A stretch of DNA of 53,205 bases from Oscillospiraceae bacterium. Lineage in GTDB: Bacteria > Bacillota > Clostridia > Saccharofermentanales > Saccharofermentanaceae. A program made the position numbers and the translations under genes. The DNA is taken from assembly GCA_902775565.1 (NCBI GenBank), contig CACYMP010000014.1, positions 1 through 53,205 on the forward strand, given 5' to 3'. Under the pieces are notes generated by a model that was not told the origin of the DNA, did not search any database, and saw only the letters and a program-made list of their open reading frames with translations. Shown here piece after piece: positions 16,347 to 23,600 of the stretch (the first letter of the stretch is position 1; the number at the start of each line of letters is the position of its first letter).

Positions 16347-16375
16347 AGTATAGACCTACCGGTTCAATGGGTAAA
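16347..16375 (-). promoter_or_regulatory. Promoter of metE-metF
   Basis: The minus strand has TTTACC (16370-16375), a 17-base spacer and TATACT (16347-16352). The weaker -35 fits an activator-dependent promoter, and a LysR-type palindrome lies about 65 bases upstream of the predicted start. Confidence 0.65.
16354..16372. promoter_or_regulatory. Variant sulfur operator ACCTA-N9-TGGGT (metE)
   Basis: ACCTACCGGTTCAATGGGT matches the mccB copy in the whole left arm and in TTCAA of the core, with one change in the right arm. It lies between the -10 and -35 boxes of metE, so a bound repressor would block the promoter. Confidence 0.6.
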
Positions 16376-16396
16376 ATACAAATAACCTTTGCTTGT

Positions 16397-16415
16397 CCAT
16401 AGATTTAATCTATGG
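16397..16415. promoter_or_regulatory. Perfect palindrome, LysR-type binding site
   Basis: CCATAGATT-T-AATCTATGG is a perfect 19-bp palindrome containing the T-N11-A core of LysR-type sites. Its centre is about 65 bases upstream of the predicted metE start, the classical activation position. It also overlaps the -35 region of the divergent LysR gene (-10 TATAAT at 16423-16428), as expected for autorepression. Confidence 0.78.
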
Positions 16416-16462
16416 TAAGCGGTATAATCGAGATGCAATCTATTTATAAGGGGATATATCAA

Positions 16463-17362
16463 ATGACGCTCAAACAGCTTCAATATATAGTAACCGTGGC
16501 CGAAGAAGGCAATATCACCAGTGCTGCGAAAAAGCTCTACATCGCGCAGCCCAGTCTCACCTCTGCAATACGCGAGCTTGAGAATGAGTTGGGCATTACT
16601 ATCTTCATGAGATCGAATAAGGGCATCAAGTTAACTTCAGAAGGCGAAGAATTTTTAGGTTACGCAAGACAGGTCTTGGATCAGACGGAACTTATAGAGG
16701 AACGTTACGCAGGAAAGCAATCCGGCAAGCTCAAGTTCTTCGTCTCATCGCAGCATTATTCTTTCGCTGTCGAAGCGTTCGTCGAGCTCCTAAAAAGGAG
16801 CGGCGCGGACAAATACGAATTTCATATGAGAGAGACGCAGACGTTCAACATAATAGATGACGTCGCTCACTTGAGATCCGAGATCGGTATCCTGTATCTG
16901 AACAAGTTCAATGAGGAAGTCATAAGGAAAACCTTAAAGGACAACAACTTATCTTTCTACCCTCTGTTCAGAGCCGAGCCTCATGTCTTTATCGGAAAGA
17001 ATTCTCCTCTGGCAAGGAAAAAGATCCTTACTATCGATGATCTTAAACCGTATCCGAGACTTTCTTACGAACAGGGCAGTCATAACTCGTTCTATTTTTC
17101 GGAAGAGATACTTAGCACCGTAGACTGTGACAAGGATCTTGTTGTTCTTGACCGCGCAACTCTCTTTAACCTTCTGATAGGTCTCAACGGATACACGATC
17201 TGCAGCGGTGTCATCAACGAGGAATTAAACGGTCCGAACATCATCGCCAAGAAGCTCAAGGTCGACGATTACATGGAGATAGGTTATATCCTTCCGGGAT
17301 CGATCAGGCCTTCTCATCTTACGATGGAATACATCGATATCTTAAGATCTCTTACTGCCTGA
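16463..17362 (+). CDS. LysR-family transcriptional regulator, divergent from metE
   Basis: The 299-residue protein has a winged helix-turn-helix at about 1-60 (MTLKQLQYIVTVAEEGN..., then QPSLTSAIRELE) and a periplasmic-binding-like effector domain. The start at 16463 has AAGGGGATATATC upstream and gives the normal LysR N-terminus; an in-frame ATG at 16412 lies inside the palindromic operator and is rejected. Position and operator suggest a MetR-like activator of metE with homocysteine, O-acetylserine or a related compound as effector. The effector is not deducible. The gene ends directly against the convergent ZIP gene. Confidence 0.88.
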   Translation: MTLKQLQYIVTVAEEGNITSAAKKLYIAQPSLTSAIRELENELGITIFMRSNKGIKLTSEGEEFLGYARQVLDQTELIEERYAGKQSGKLKFFVSSQHYSFAVEAFVELLKRSGADKYEFHMRETQTFNIIDDVAHLRSEIGILYLNKFNEEVIRKTLKDNNLSFYPLFRAEPHVFIGKNSPLARKKILTIDDLKPYPRLSYEQGSHNSFYFSEEILSTVDCDKDLVVLDRATLFNLLIGLNGYTICSGVINEELNGPNIIAKKLKVDDYMEIGYILPGSIRPSHLTMEYIDILRSLTA

Positions 17363-18145
17363 TCAGCCTAACGCGACGTCCATCGCCATCATGATGCTGA
17401 AGCCTGCCGCAAAAGAGATTACACCGATATTCGAATGCTTTCCCTGAGACATTTCGGGGATAAGTTCCTCTACTACGACGTATAGCATTGCGCCTGCCGC
17501 GAACGATAGAAAATACGGCATTGCGGGAACGACAAGTCCTGCGATGAGTACAGTCAGGCCGCCGGCTACAGGTTCGACCGCACCTGAAAGAACACCGAGC
17601 ACAAATGACTTTGGCTTGCTCTTGCCTTCCGAGTATAACGGCATTGATATGATCGCGCCCTCGGGGAAATTCTGTATGGCGATACCCAAAGCAAGTGCAA
17701 GCGCGGCACCCGCGGTTATATTACCAGAGCCGTTCATGAGTCCTGCGTAAACAACACCTACAGCCATTCCCTCAGGAATATTATGAAGCGTGACCGCAAG
17801 AACGAGCATAGCCGTACGGGTGAGTTTGCTCTTTGGACCTTCAACCTGATTGATGGCCGCATGAAGGTGCGGGATCACATGGTCTAACAGGAGCAGGAAC
17901 AAAATACCCGCCCAGAAACCGATGAAAGCAGGAAGAAAAGCCCATCTGCCTTTATCGGCACACTGCTCGATCGCCGGAACTATAAGGCTCCATATAGATG
18001 CAGCCACCATTACACCGGCTGCGAATCCTGTAAGTGCTCTTTTGATTCCGTCCTTGAGATCTTTCTTGAGAAAGAATACGCAGGCAGCACCTGCGGAAGT
18101 TCCTATAAATGGTATGAGCAGACCTATTAATACCGTTTTGATCAT
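17363..18145 (-). CDS. ZIP-family divalent metal transporter
   Basis: The 260-residue membrane protein has about eight predicted helices. The ZIP signatures HNIPEGMAVG and NFPEGAIIS, on the two metal-binding helices, are both present, and a His-rich loop DHVIPHLH precedes them. It resembles the GufA/ZupT branch and would move Zn2+, Mn2+ or Fe2+. It is the last gene after the ABC exporter, HMA protein and hydrolase, only two bases after a small remnant ORF. If it is in the transcript governed by the upstream Mn2+-type riboswitch, manganese is a candidate substrate; direction of transport cannot be told. Its stop abuts the LysR stop. Confidence 0.87.
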   Translation of the reverse strand: MIKTVLIGLLIPFIGTSAGAACVFFLKKDLKDGIKRALTGFAAGVMVAASIWSLIVPAIEQCADKGRWAFLPAFIGFWAGILFLLLLDHVIPHLHAAINQVEGPKSKLTRTAMLVLAVTLHNIPEGMAVGVVYAGLMNGSGNITAGAALALALGIAIQNFPEGAIISMPLYSEGKSKPKSFVLGVLSGAVEPVAGGLTVLIAGLVVPAMPYFLSFAAGAMLYVVVEELIPEMSQGKHSNIGVISFAAGFSIMMAMDVALG

Positions 18146-18147
18146 TG

Positions 18148-18282
18148 TCAGACTCTCTTCATATATACGTCAGGATAATCCTTCTTGCACATCTTGTACA
18201 CGCCGGCCTTGTCGGTCTCATAGACCTTTGAGGCCTTCGTGAATTCCTTTATCGAAAGTTCCTTGTATTCTTTATCGTTCAT
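18148..18282 (-). pseudogene. N-terminal remnant of a class I SAM methyltransferase (44 aa)
   Basis: This 44-codon ORF encodes SIKEFTKASKVYETDKAG (residues 10-27) and then YKMCKKDYPD (29-38). From memory this is the conserved N-terminus of a family of clostridial class I SAM-dependent methyltransferases, which continue into the GCGTG SAM motif. Here the frame ends after DYPDVYMKRV, two bases before the ZIP start, and no methyltransferase core follows. It is best read as a truncated relic, although it keeps an in-frame start two bases after the hydrolase stop and could still be translated. Confidence 0.55.
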
Positions 18283-18284
18283 GT

Positions 18285-19049
18285 TCAATTTATCTCCATG
18301 AATTCATCTATTGCCTTGAGCACGGGAATCGCGAACTTCTTATCGCCAAAGAGCCACTGCTCATGCTGCATATCAAACTCCCTGATGTCGGGGTTCCTGA
18401 AATACTTCAGATAGCGCTTTTTGTATTTCTCTCCCATTTTGTTCGCATAGATGAAATGCGCGGTCGTGCCTTTGACGTCGATGCCGTCCTTGAGGTGCGT
18501 CAGAAGATCGGTGTAGTATTCATTCTTTATCGATCTGACATCAAATTTCGAAAACGACGCTACAAACTTATTTGCAACCTCTTCGCTCATCTCAAAATCA
18601 TCCATCATCATCTTCTTTGTCTTCTGCTTTTTCTTCTCGCTCTTGGTGACTCCCGTGAGAAGCGGAGTTACGAGCATTGACTGAAGCTTGGCTGCTATGA
18701 TGCCACTCTGATCCAAGTCAGAACTTCCGAATATTCCGTGATCTATGTGCACGTTCTCGCGCTGGATGAGCTGGCCGACAAAGGTGCCTCCGAGCGACGA
18801 ACCGAGTGCGCCGTCGAGTCTTCCGCCGTAGTTATCGGCGATGTATTTTTCGATCTTTTCTGTTACCGTGATCACATCAGGAAAGATCAGATCACTTCCG
18901 TCAAAACCGTCGTAATTGACGCATATCAGGCAGTACCTTTGTGCAAGATCATCGACGACGTTTCCGAAGTTTGACTGCCAGTCGCAGCACGTGCCCGGAA
19001 GGAGCATTAAAGTCTTGCCGTTCATGTTCCCCATTTCTTCAAAAGTCAT
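18285..19049 (-). CDS. Alpha/beta hydrolase family protein
   Basis: The 254-residue protein has features of the alpha/beta hydrolase fold: the strand and oxyanion-hole region LMLLPGTCCDWQSNF (about 14-28), a nucleophile elbow GSSLGGT around residue 84, and a late histidine in QHEQWLFG as the likely catalytic base. The substrate is unknown. It starts inside the end of the HMA gene (ATGA overlap) with GAGGGGG upstream. No signal peptide is seen, so it acts in the cytoplasm. Confidence 0.7.
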   Translation of the reverse strand: MTFEEMGNMNGKTLMLLPGTCCDWQSNFGNVVDDLAQRYCLICVNYDGFDGSDLIFPDVITVTEKIEKYIADNYGGRLDGALGSSLGGTFVGQLIQRENVHIDHGIFGSSDLDQSGIIAAKLQSMLVTPLLTGVTKSEKKKQKTKKMMMDDFEMSEEVANKFVASFSKFDVRSIKNEYYTDLLTHLKDGIDVKGTTAHFIYANKMGEKYKKRYLKYFRNPDIREFDMQHEQWLFGDKKFAIPVLKAIDEFMEIN

Positions 19050-19294
19050 CCGAATAACCCCCTCTTCACATAAGGCTCTGATTCACCGCCCAAAAAGTCA
19101 TAACCCGTTTCTTTTATTGCAGCTTCAAGCACCGCTATGTCAGACTGCTCTTCTGATAAAAAGCTTGCTTCCTTTTTCGCACGTGATGCCTTCACTTTTT
19201 TTGCATCAGGAACGGCTTTCCTTATCGCGTCGCAGATATGAGCTTCGCACATTCCGCACATCATTCCGTCGATCTTCAGTGTCGTCTTATACAT
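19046..19294 (-). CDS. Heavy-metal-associated (HMA) domain protein
   Basis: The 82-residue protein is a single ferredoxin-like HMA domain with the metal-binding motif GMMCGMCEAH (Cys13 and Cys16). Such proteins carry Cu+ or other soft metals. The second half has a slightly lysine-rich insertion (KASRAKKEAS) and ends in a short tail. It lies two bases after the ABC permease and overlaps the next gene by four bases. In an operon with an ABC exporter and a ZIP transporter it supports a metal-related theme. Confidence 0.82.
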   Translation of the reverse strand: MYKTTLKIDGMMCGMCEAHICDAIRKAVPDAKKVKASRAKKEASFLSEEQSDIAVLEAAIKETGYDFLGGESEPYVKRGLFG

Positions 19295-19296
19295 GA

Positions 19297-22200
19297 TTAC
19301 TCCCTGTTCTTAAGAACTACTGCAGGATTGATCTTCTTGAGCCTTCCTGTCAGGACAAAATTGATAACGAGATAAAGTCCTATGATCACCAGGAATATCG
19401 CTGCGAACAGCTCCGGCGGATATGAAGGGCTTATGCCCACTCCGACGTTGCTTACAAGGTATCTCGGATAGATGTAGTCCATAATGATCTTGCACAACGG
19501 GATGACGATCAGAGCACCCAATGCGACGGTGATGAAGTTGCCGTCCAAATACATCTTTCTGACTTCCCTGTTCCTGAATCCGAATATCTTCACGAGCGAG
19601 ATATTGAATGTCGAGCGGTCGATCATCATCTTGACCATCAGGTACATGACGACCGCGAAAATGACTGCCGATGCAGTGGACATTACCGTTATCATCGGGC
19701 CCATCATGTCAACGTAGATGCCGGCGGACTTTTCGATATCGCTCTTGGTGACGGTGGAATAAAGCCTTCCGCTGTCGATATCGAGAGCGTGATCTGAGAA
19801 TACAACGTTGTAATACTTGTCATCCTCACCGAAAAGATCCCTGCACCTGTCGATGTCCATGAACACCGCAAGCGTCGCCGAATAATCGATTATCTTGGAG
19901 ACCTTGAATGCATAGAGCCTTCCGCCGTTTCCGTCCTTCATAGTGAATTCGTCACCGGTCTTGAGATTGTACTTCACCGCGGCTGCAGAGCTTATTACCA
20001 CATCGGTATCGTTATCGGGAAGATCACCCGTATCAAAAAACGGATTGTCCTTAGTGATACCCAGTATCGTTACATCAAACGTGTATCCGTAGATCTCTTT
20101 TCTAAGGCTTTCCGCAACGGCTTCATAGCCGCCCTCCGGCACCTCTTCAGTCGGATATTTATAGTTGTACATGTATTCGTACTTTGTCTGGCTGACGTAG
20201 AAATCCTTGACCCTGCTGCAGTACACAAAAGTATTGATCGCCATCATCGCGACAAGAAGGCTCATGAACATACCGAGAATTACCGTAAGTCCCGCCCTGA
20301 GTTCTCTTATCATCTGTCTTAACCTGAACATACTTATGAACTTTAAGCCCTTGATCTTGAGGTCTTTGCCGCGCACTGCTTTCTGCTCGTTGCGGAGCAG
20401 GGCCAAAGGTGTCTTGCGAAGCCTTTTGCGGATGACCAGAACGTTTACGATAAACGCAGTTACGGGCGGTATCACGAGTCCGTAGATCAGAATGAACGGT
20501 GTCACCTTTATCGTCACTTCCGGCATGGAATAGTAGCTTAAAGAATCCTGAAGCTGTGCAGGAATTCCGGCCGGTGTAAGCACCGCGAGCGCAGTTCCTA
20601 TTACGCCCGAAATGAACGATACAAGGACAGGCACCGCGACATAGCTCAGAGTAAGTGTTCTTCTCTTTACGCCCATCGAGTAGAGTGCTCCAATGACAGC
20701 ACTCTCCTGATCGATCATGTGCACGATGAATACTGATATTACATATGCAAAGAGCATTACCAGAAGTATTCCGAAGATTATGCTCGCGGTATAAGTTATC
20801 TGTACGTCATCCGCCGCCGAATCGATCCTGGGATTTTCAGCGTGATTCATGAAGAGCATGAGATTTGACGCCTTGATATCGAAATATTCATCAACGAAGT
20901 CTTTTGTCTCGTCGGCGAATTCCTGCATTCCGTCTGCATATTCCTTCGCACCGTCGGCAAGCTCCTTTGAACCGTCCCTGATCTCTGCCGAACCATCGTA
21001 AAGCTTATCGATTCCTTCAGCAAATTCATTCGCACCTTTTCTAAGTTCTGTCGTTCCCTTATGAAGTGATGTGACTCCGCTCCTCAAAGTCGCGCCGATC
21101 GAATTGAGCTTTTTGATGCCGTCATACATCTTGCTGGCGCCGCTGCTTAGTGCCACGGCACCGGAATTGACTCCTGATACGCCTCCCTTGATCTGGGCAT
21201 ATCCTCCGGCGAGCTGCTTGGTTGAACCATCCATCTCCTTTGCCACACCGGCAACATAAGGATTCTCGCTCCTGGTCATCGAATTCACTGCGCCCGCATA
21301 TTCATCCATTCCCTTGCCGAACTGCTTTGCACCGCTGTTCAGCTGCTTTGTTCCTTTCGCGAGTGTTTTGGCACCCTTGGAAAGTGAAGATGCTCCCGTG
21401 GCGACTTTACCGATACCGTTCGTGTAGTCTTTTATACCCTTTTCGAATTTAGCCGCGCCGTCGTCAAGTGACTTTATCCCCTTCTTGAGATCGGGAACGC
21501 TGTCTTTGAGCTCACCCATTCCGTTATGGAATTCCTTTGTTCCGTCGGATAATTCCTTGGCACCGTCAGCAAGTTCCTTTGCGCCGTCATTGAGCTTGTC
21601 TATCGCTTCAAGAAGATCGTCCTTTTTACCGGTCATCCTGTCCCAGAATTCCTTGAAATACTTGTCATTCGTGTCACTGATCTTGAATTCGATATCTTCT
21701 AATGTGTTCTTTAACTCTTCCTCGCTCATTTGGCTTCCCAAAAGATAAGCGTAGTAGTATTCCTCGGAAGACAAGGATGCACCCGAGGCATAGAGTCTGT
21801 CGTATGCATCAGAGGTAACGAAGATAAGGCCGAAAGACTTACTGTCTACAACAGAATCCGAGATCTTCTTTACCATGTTGTTGTAATCGGGCGCAGCACC
21901 TATTCCCGTAACGGTGAATTCATATTCTCCGATCTTTATGCTGCTTCCGACCTTGACTTTGTTTTCTTCCGAATAGCGCCTTTCGATGACTGCCTCATCA
22001 TCCTTTTCTGGCATACGGCCTTCGATCAGGCCGACCTTGTTGATGTTCTCCCTGACCTTGAATGCACGCAGAACCTTGTTTCCGCTTACTTCGTAATCGG
22101 CATAGAACATCTTCTCCAATGTGACGCCTTTATCATTAAGCTTCTTTATCTCGTCATCCCTGAGCGGAACGAACACTGAGAACTCCCCGTCTTCACGGCT

Positions 22201-22365
22201 CAGCTTTTTGTTGTTCACATCAGTACTGTCTATAACGGTTACCGAAGCTCCCATCAGGCTTATTACGATAAAAAGCGAGAATACTATCAGTATCGAGAGC
22301 GCGAGATATCTGGCCCAGCCGGCTTTCAGATCGCGAACTGCTCTTTTGAATAAGATCCATCCCAT
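19297..22365 (-). CDS. FtsX-family ABC transporter permease with long periplasmic-type repeat region
   Basis: The 1022-residue permease has an N-terminal membrane segment (about 18-42), an extracytoplasmic domain, then a low-complexity region (about 245-505) of degenerate 7-to-11-residue repeats such as LSDGTKEF, LADGAKEL and LRKGANEF, as in YhgE/Pip-type proteins. A first FtsX-like group of membrane helices follows (about 530-665), and a second extracytoplasmic domain and helices end the protein. It pairs with the ATPase encoded one base upstream. Such systems usually act in efflux or envelope stress, and the substrate is unknown. The repeats may form a long helical extension outside the membrane. 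Confidence 0.88.
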   Translation of the reverse strand: MGWILFKRAVRDLKAGWARYLALSILIVFSLFIVISLMGASVTVIDSTDVNNKKLSREDGEFSVFVPLRDDEIKKLNDKGVTLEKMFYADYEVSGNKVLRAFKVRENINKVGLIEGRMPEKDDEAVIERRYSEENKVKVGSSIKIGEYEFTVTGIGAAPDYNNMVKKISDSVVDSKSFGLIFVTSDAYDRLYASGASLSSEEYYYAYLLGSQMSEEELKNTLEDIEFKISDTNDKYFKEFWDRMTGKKDDLLEAIDKLNDGAKELADGAKELSDGTKEFHNGMGELKDSVPDLKKGIKSLDDGAAKFEKGIKDYTNGIGKVATGASSLSKGAKTLAKGTKQLNSGAKQFGKGMDEYAGAVNSMTRSENPYVAGVAKEMDGSTKQLAGGYAQIKGGVSGVNSGAVALSSGASKMYDGIKKLNSIGATLRSGVTSLHKGTTELRKGANEFAEGIDKLYDGSAEIRDGSKELADGAKEYADGMQEFADETKDFVDEYFDIKASNLMLFMNHAENPRIDSAADDVQITYTASIIFGILLVMLFAYVISVFIVHMIDQESAVIGALYSMGVKRRTLTLSYVAVPVLVSFISGVIGTALAVLTPAGIPAQLQDSLSYYSMPEVTIKVTPFILIYGLVIPPVTAFIVNVLVIRKRLRKTPLALLRNEQKAVRGKDLKIKGLKFISMFRLRQMIRELRAGLTVILGMFMSLLVAMMAINTFVYCSRVKDFYVSQTKYEYMYNYKYPTEEVPEGGYEAVAESLRKEIYGYTFDVTILGITKDNPFFDTGDLPDNDTDVVISSAAAVKYNLKTGDEFTMKDGNGGRLYAFKVSKIIDYSATLAVFMDIDRCRDLFGEDDKYYNVVFSDHALDIDSGRLYSTVTKSDIEKSAGIYVDMMGPMITVMSTASAVIFAVVMYLMVKMMIDRSTFNISLVKIFGFRNREVRKMYLDGNFITVALGALIVIPLCKIIMDYIYPRYLVSNVGVGISPSYPPELFAAIFLVIIGLYLVINFVLTGRLKKINPAVVLKNRE

Positions 22366-22366
22366 A

Positions 22367-23068
22367 TCAGAGATCCTCCAGTTCCGAGGCAGGAGTCTTA
22401 GTCTCGTTGTAGTAATTCTTGTGGATCTCGCCGTCCTTTAAGTAGATAACGTGATCAACCATGTTCTTAATTGAGTTGTTATGCGTTACGATCAGCATAG
22501 TCGTTCCGTACTGCCTGTTTATCTTTTCGAGGAGTACGAGGATGTCCCTTGAAGTCTTTGAATCAAGAGCTCCCGTGGGTTCATCGCAGAGAAGCACTTT
22601 CGGATTTTTTACGAGTGCTCTCGCGATCGCGCAGCGCTGCTGCTGTCCGCCCGACAGCTGTGACGGGAACTTGTACTGGTGCTCGCTAAGGCCCAGCACT
22701 TCGATCAATTCATCCAGATCGAGCGGATCCTTTGTCAGGTATTCGCATACCTGGATATTCTCTCTTACCGTGAGATTCGGCACGAGATTATAGAACTGAA
22801 AGATGAACCCCAGATTGTCTCTTCTGTAATCGGAAAGCTTCTCGCCTTTTAGGCCTTCAATAAGCGTTCCCGCGACCGCGACGCTTCCCGAATCTATTCC
22901 GTCGAGACCGCCGATACAGTTAAGAAGGGTCGATTTGCCCGAACCCGAGGTTCCCTGGATAACGCACATCTCCCCTTTTTCGATCCCGATGCTGATTCCC
23001 TTGAGGACCTGCACATAGCTGCCGCCCTCACCGTATGCCTTTTTCAAATCCTTTGTAACGATATACAT
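22367..23068 (-). CDS. ABC transporter ATP-binding protein (MacB/LolD type)
   Basis: The 233-residue ATPase has Walker A GTSGSGKST (about 38-46), signature LSGGQQQR and Walker B VLLCDEP followed by TGALDS. It is of the MacB/LolD/BceA group that partners FtsX-type permeases. I choose the ATG at 23068 because GGAGTGG lies five bases upstream; a longer frame begins 30 bases earlier without a good site. The stop is one base before the permease start. The transcript appears to be led by a Mn2+-type riboswitch. Confidence 0.92.
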   Translation of the reverse strand: MYIVTKDLKKAYGEGGSYVQVLKGISIGIEKGEMCVIQGTSGSGKSTLLNCIGGLDGIDSGSVAVAGTLIEGLKGEKLSDYRRDNLGFIFQFYNLVPNLTVRENIQVCEYLTKDPLDLDELIEVLGLSEHQYKFPSQLSGGQQQRCAIARALVKNPKVLLCDEPTGALDSKTSRDILVLLEKINRQYGTTMLIVTHNNSIKNMVDHVIYLKDGEIHKNYYNETKTPASELEDL

Positions 23069-23100
23069 AAAACCACTCCATTGTTTTTTCAATAACATTA

Positions 23101-23114
23101 TTAGCCTTTGCTAA
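23101..23114. promoter_or_regulatory. Inverted repeat TTAGC-N4-GCTAA
   Basis: A perfect 5-bp-arm inverted repeat 33 bases upstream of the ABC ATPase start. A near copy lies 80 bases away at 23181-23194. The pair looks like operator sites for a dimeric regulator, and no regulator gene is adjacent. Confidence 0.45.
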
Positions 23115-23180
23115 CCGTCTGTGCAGATGTTGATTTCAACAATGTTTTACTGATCTGCGGGCAGTTAAATCGTGAATTAG

Positions 23181-23194
23181 TTAACCCACGCTAA
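23181..23194. promoter_or_regulatory. Inverted repeat TTAAC-N4-GCTAA
   Basis: Second copy of the motif at 23101-23114, with one arm changed. Both copies are followed on the plus strand by CC (GCTAACC). It overlaps the end of the 20-codon ORF after the riboswitch. Confidence 0.4.
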
Positions 23195-23253
23195 CCAGGG
23201 TGTTTGAATAATAATTCTGATGACTTGTGCAACTGCGTTTGCATTCTGCTCAT
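23191..23253 (-). CDS. Short ORF after riboswitch (20 aa), possible gene remnant
   Basis: A 20-codon ORF starts directly after the riboswitch terminator, with an excellent TTTTTGGAGG six bases before its ATG. It ends at TAG inside an inverted repeat, 122 bases before the ABC ATPase. The peptide resembles nothing I recognise. The good ribosome binding site in the place where a riboswitch-controlled gene should start suggests either the stub of a lost gene or a regulatory leader peptide. Confidence 0.4.
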   Translation of the reverse strand: MSRMQTQLHKSSELLFKHPG

Positions 23254-23267
23254 AAAACCTCCAAAAA

Positions 23268-23292
23268 TAAAAAAATATGGCCGAAGCCATAT
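23268..23292 (-). terminator. Riboswitch expression-platform terminator
   Basis: On the minus strand a 7-bp ATATGGC/GCCATAT hairpin with a TTCG loop is followed by TTTTTTT. It lies about 50 bases downstream of the riboswitch aptamer and before the first ORF. A competing hairpin (CATGTATA with TATACATG, about 23316-23341) overlaps the 3' strand of aptamer helix P1, linking aptamer state to downstream folding. Confidence 0.82.
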
Positions 23293-23337
23293 CAAAACAA
23301 TTTCCGGAGAATCGTCATGTATAGCTTCGCAGTTATA

Positions 23338-23419
23338 CATGAGTCTCGCAATTTAAAACAAGCCAGGCTTTCTGCCAGTATGTTGACTTGTTACGCAGTA
23401 CGCTTGCTACTCCCTCATG
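23338..23419 (-). promoter_or_regulatory. yybP-ykoY-type (Mn2+) riboswitch aptamer
   Basis: Read on the minus strand, helix P1 is formed by CTCATG... hence CATGAG at the 5' end (complement of 23414-23419) pairing with CTCATG (complement of 23338-23343). The conserved 5' block GGGAGTAGC follows P1. The distal loop block GTCAACA is next, and GAGAC precedes the closing strand. These are the three conserved elements of the yybP-ykoY family, a Mn2+-sensing riboswitch that generally turns genes on when Mn2+ is high. A perfect promoter lies 37 bases upstream and a terminator downstream. The identity rests on motif recognition, not on a covariance search. Confidence 0.78.
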
Positions 23420-23455
23420 GGACACGATTGAACATATGAACAACCGTTTATATGT

Positions 23456-23483
23456 ATTATAGCGCGGTGCACCTGTTTGTCAA
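23456..23483 (-). promoter_or_regulatory. Promoter of the riboswitch-ABC exporter transcript
   Basis: The minus strand has a perfect TTGACA (23478-23483), a 16-base spacer and a perfect TATAAT (23456-23461). Transcription would start near 23449 and enter the riboswitch about 30 bases later. Confidence 0.9.
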
Positions 23484-23600
23484 CCCCTGCCCGCAAAGTC
23501 ATCTGATACTGACGGTTGTGAATTCTAAATAAATACCCTGTAAGTCACACGTTCCAAGAGACAAAGAGGCTATAATTAAGAAAAAACGGAGGGATCCGGT

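Noticed and set aside
16412..16462. Upstream ATG of the LysR gene
   Set aside because: It lies inside the palindromic operator and upstream of the likely -10 box; the LysR domain begins at 16463.
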